Shown piece by piece: positions 4,692 to 6,851 of a stretch of DNA of 6,851 bases. This DNA comes from Desulfobacterales bacterium. Lineage in GTDB: Bacteria > Desulfobacterota > Desulfobacteria > Desulfobacterales > UBA5852. The position numbers were made by a program, and so were the translations under genes. The stretch spans positions 1-6,851 of the forward strand of contig JAERRP010000511.1 in NCBI GenBank assembly GCA_016735415.1. Direction: 5' to 3'. The stretch's first letter is position 1, and each line of letters opens with the position of its first letter. The notes under the pieces are model-generated. The model saw only the letters and a list, made by a program, of their open reading frames with translations, searched no databases and had not been told where the DNA came from.

Positions 4692-5880
4692 GCTGCCTCG
4701 CCATCCATCCATCATGATCGTATCCGGTGAAGCTTCCGGAGACCTGCACGGCGCCAAACTGGCCGAATCCCTGCTGGCCGCTGATGGGCGATTGTCGCTT
4801 TTCGGCATCGGTGGTGATCGGATGCGCGCGGCCGGTGTCAGGGTGGCGGTGGATGCGCGGCAACTGGGCGTGGTCGGCATTACCGAAATCGGGGCCAAGC
4901 TCCCCGGAATCCTGAGAGGGTGGCGTGCCGCCCGTCACATGCTGGCTGAATATCGACCGGACCTGCTGATCCTGATCGACTTTCCGGATTTCAATCTGTG
5001 TCTGGCACGGTATGCCCGACGTTGGAAACCGAAGATTCTCTATTATATCAGCCCTCAGATCTGGGCCTGGCGGCGCAAACGGGTCAAGCAGATTCGCCGT
5101 CTGGTGGATTACATGGCGGTCATACTGCCGTTTGAAGCCGATTTTTACCGGCGCCACGGCGTTCCGGTTTCGTTTGTGGGCCACCCGCTGATGGATCAGG
5201 AAATGAAAGTCCCGGCCGCAAACGCAAAGGCCGCCGTGGAGGGACCGCCCACCATCGGTCTGTTGCCGGGATCGCGCGACAGTGAAGTGGCCCGTCTTCT
5301 GCCCGCTTTACTGGCAGCCGCGGCTCGCATCCGGCGCCGGATGGATGTTCGTTTCCTGCTTTCCCGGGCCGATACCATCGACCCGCACCGCATGGATCGG
5401 ATTCTCGGGCGATGTGGCCATGGCGGCCGTCCGGAAATTGTCTGCGGCGATCCGGCCAGCGTTTTCTTGTCGTCAACCCTGGTTATCGCCGCCTCCGGCA
5501 CGGTGACCCTGGAAGCGGCCCTTTATGAAACCCCGATGATGATCGTTTATCGGGTTTCGTCCCTCAGTTACCACCTGGGCAAGGCCTTGATCCGGGTTCC
5601 GCATATCGGCCTCGTCAACCTCATCGCCGGCAAACGTATCGTGCCCGAATTCATCCAGCATGACGTAAACCCCGAGGCGATTGCGGATGCGGCCCTTGCC
5701 CTGCTGATGCAACCGCACGAGCGCAAACGAATGCGGACGGCCCTGGCCGGGGTCAAAAAACAGCTTGGCGCGGCAGGGGCTTCGGCCCGCGTGGCCCGGA
5801 TCGCTCTATCGCTTATGTCCCGCTCCGGCAGGTCGCGGCCAGAAATTTTTCAGATCGGAGCGCCAGACCAATGTCTTTAA
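4660..5880 (+). CDS. lpxB: Lipid A disaccharide synthase LpxB
   Basis: LpxB (glycosyltransferase family 19) joins UDP-2,3-diacylglucosamine to lipid X to give the beta-1,6-linked disaccharide 1-phosphate at the inner face of the inner membrane. The 406-residue protein shows SGEASGDLHGA (22-32), GVVGITE (70-76), IDFPDFNL (106-113), YYISPQIWAWRRKRV (128-142), FVGHPL (172-177), LLPGSRDSEV (201-210), ASGTVTLEAAL (278-288) and GLVNLIAGKRIVPEFIQ (317-333), all in family order. About 17 residues precede the first strand, slightly long, so ATG 4663 is an alternative start. It overlaps the upstream dehydrogenase by 32 bases and msbA by 10, which suggests coupled translation. The C-terminal tail after about residue 385 looks unconserved and is partly dictated by the msbA overlap. 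Confidence 0.96.
   Translation: MMPPAASAPSELPRHPSIMIVSGEASGDLHGAKLAESLLAADGRLSLFGIGGDRMRAAGVRVAVDARQLGVVGITEIGAKLPGILRGWRAARHMLAEYRPDLLILIDFPDFNLCLARYARRWKPKILYYISPQIWAWRRKRVKQIRRLVDYMAVILPFEADFYRRHGVPVSFVGHPLMDQEMKVPAANAKAAVEGPPTIGLLPGSRDSEVARLLPALLAAAARIRRRMDVRFLLSRADTIDPHRMDRILGRCGHGGRPEIVCGDPASVFLSSTLVIAASGTVTLEAALYETPMMIVYRVSSLSYHLGKALIRVPHIGLVNLIAGKRIVPEFIQHDVNPEAIADAALALLMQPHERKRMRTALAGVKKQLGAAGASARVARIALSLMSRSGRSRPEIFQIGAPDQCL
5857..5860 (+). promoter_or_regulatory. Ribosome binding site for msbA inside lpxB
   Basis: GGAG lies ten bases upstream of ATG 5871. The next in-frame ATG (5925) has no such site and would remove an N-terminal stretch, so 5871 is preferred. Confidence 0.4.
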
Positions 5881-6851
5881 TTTCGCGCTGTGAATTAAAG
5901 CCCCGCCACCGCCAGTTGCTGGCCATGATTAAATCCTATCGACGCGATTTGATGTTGGCCGGCTTCTGTATGCTCGTTGCGGCGGCCTGTGAAGGGGCTA
6001 CGGCCTATCTGATCAAATACGCCGTGGATGAAATCTTCATCGCCCACAGCGAATGGTGGCTGCGCATCATTCCGCTGGCCGTGGTGGGGGCATTTTTCCT
6101 CAAGAGCGCCAGCACTTACGGTCAGGGATACCTGATGCACCGGGTGGGGCGCGGGATCATCCGCACCCTGCGAAACCGGATGTACAATCGCATCCAGGAT
6201 TTGCCGTTGTCTTTTTTTCAGGAAGAGAAAACCGGCGGCTTGATTTCACGGCTCACCAACAATGTGAATATCGTTCGGTCCATGGTATCCAATGCAGTCA
6301 CCGCTTCCCTGAAAGAGGCCTGCACGGTTGTGGTGCTGGTCGTCGTTATCTTTCAATTGGATTGGCGCATGGCCTTGCTGGCCTTCGGCGTGCTGCCGTT
6401 TGCCTTTTTCCCACTGGTTCAGTTTGGTAAAAGCATTCGGAAAATCAGCACACGCGGGCAGGAAGCTACGGCCGAAATGAGCGCGTTTCTCCACGAGACC
6501 ATTGCCGGGGCCAAGATTGTCAAGGCCTTTGGCATGGAAGCCTATGAAAAGGCGCGCTTTTCCGATCGCACCCAGCGGCTTTACAGGATTGATATGCGTG
6601 AAGCCAAAATCGATGAACTGACCTCACCCATGATGGAGTTTATTGCCGGGATCGGCATTGCGGTGGCCATCTTTTACGGCGGACACCGTGTATTGAACGG
6701 CAATCTGACGCCCGGCACGTTTCCGGGGGTCATCACCGCCATTCTGACGCTCTACCGCCCCGTTAAACGACTCAGCAAACTGAACAATGCCGTCCAGCGG
6801 GGACTGGCCGCATCCGACCGTATTTTCGACATTCTGGAACGCCGCCCCGAG
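5871..6851 (+). CDS. msbA: Lipid A ABC exporter MsbA, N-terminal part (runs off the window)
   Basis: MsbA flips lipid A-core from the inner to the outer leaflet of the inner membrane, using ATP. The open frame gives 327 residues with no stop before the window edge. It covers the whole ABC type-1 transmembrane domain: hydrophobic helices near 27-50, 66-84, 146-162, 166-185, 250-270 and 283-296. The intracellular stretch LPLSFFQEEKTGGLISRLTN (111-130) and the coupling segment TIAGAKIVKAFGMEAYE (210-226) are characteristic. YRPVKRLSKLNNAVQRGLAA (295-314) closely matches the MsbA segment leading to the nucleotide-binding domain. Walker A, signature and Walker B lie beyond the edge. Position directly after lpxB, with a 10-base overlap, supports MsbA over other exporters of the family. 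Confidence 0.92.
   Translation, partial: MSLISRCELKPRHRQLLAMIKSYRRDLMLAGFCMLVAAACEGATAYLIKYAVDEIFIAHSEWWLRIIPLAVVGAFFLKSASTYGQGYLMHRVGRGIIRTLRNRMYNRIQDLPLSFFQEEKTGGLISRLTNNVNIVRSMVSNAVTASLKEACTVVVLVVVIFQLDWRMALLAFGVLPFAFFPLVQFGKSIRKISTRGQEATAEMSAFLHETIAGAKIVKAFGMEAYEKARFSDRTQRLYRIDMREAKIDELTSPMMEFIAGIGIAVAIFYGGHRVLNGNLTPGTFPGVITAILTLYRPVKRLSKLNNAVQRGLAASDRIFDILERRPE

Overview
The window is about 6.9 kb of moderately GC-rich bacterial DNA (one sampled line of 60 bases is 57% GC), with every gene on the + strand. It carries the outer-membrane assembly and lipid A cluster: the 3' end of bamA, then skp (ompH), lpxD, fabZ, lpxA, a Gfo/Idh/MocA-family dehydrogenase, lpxB and the 5' two thirds of msbA. 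This order, with a dehydrogenase inserted between lpxA and lpxB, recalls clusters of Desulfobacterota (former Deltaproteobacteria), and the protein style fits that group (for example NRGT in LpxA and the HLERFNPA motif in the dehydrogenase). The taxonomic call is inference; Gram-negative is certain from gene content.

Layout. Bases 1 to about 142 are AT-rich (38% GC by hand count), start with an (AT)6 run and look unlike everything else. They interrupt bamA, whose recognisable sequence starts only near 145. bamA ends at 579. A 122-base gap with a small hairpin and an AT-rich stretch leads to skp (702-1235). A 111-base gap holding two abutting hairpins and a perfect AGGAGG leads to lpxD (1347-2378). 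After a 30-base gap comes fabZ (2409-2855), which overlaps lpxA (2852-3622) by ATGA. A second gap with paired hairpins precedes the dehydrogenase (3681-4691), which overlaps lpxB (4660-5880), which in turn overlaps msbA (5871 to the window end, truncated before its ATPase domain).

How the genes work together. BamA inserts outer-membrane beta-barrels and Skp chaperones their precursors through the periplasm. LpxA adds the first and LpxD the second 3-hydroxyacyl chain of lipid A, FabZ serves the fatty-acid pathway that supplies and competes for the same hydroxyacyl-ACP, LpxB makes the disaccharide, and MsbA flips the lipid A core across the inner membrane. LpxC, LpxH/LpxI and LpxK are not in the window. 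The dehydrogenase is the one non-canonical member. Its place between lpxA and lpxB recalls GnnA of Acidithiobacillus, which oxidises the 3-position of UDP-GlcNAc, but no GnnB-type aminotransferase is present here.

There is no mobile element, CRISPR array, tRNA or rRNA that I can see. This is mostly a standard housekeeping cluster. The points worth checking are the dehydrogenase, the substrate loop of LpxA, the structured leader and possible mini-ORF before lpxD, and the foreign-looking left edge.
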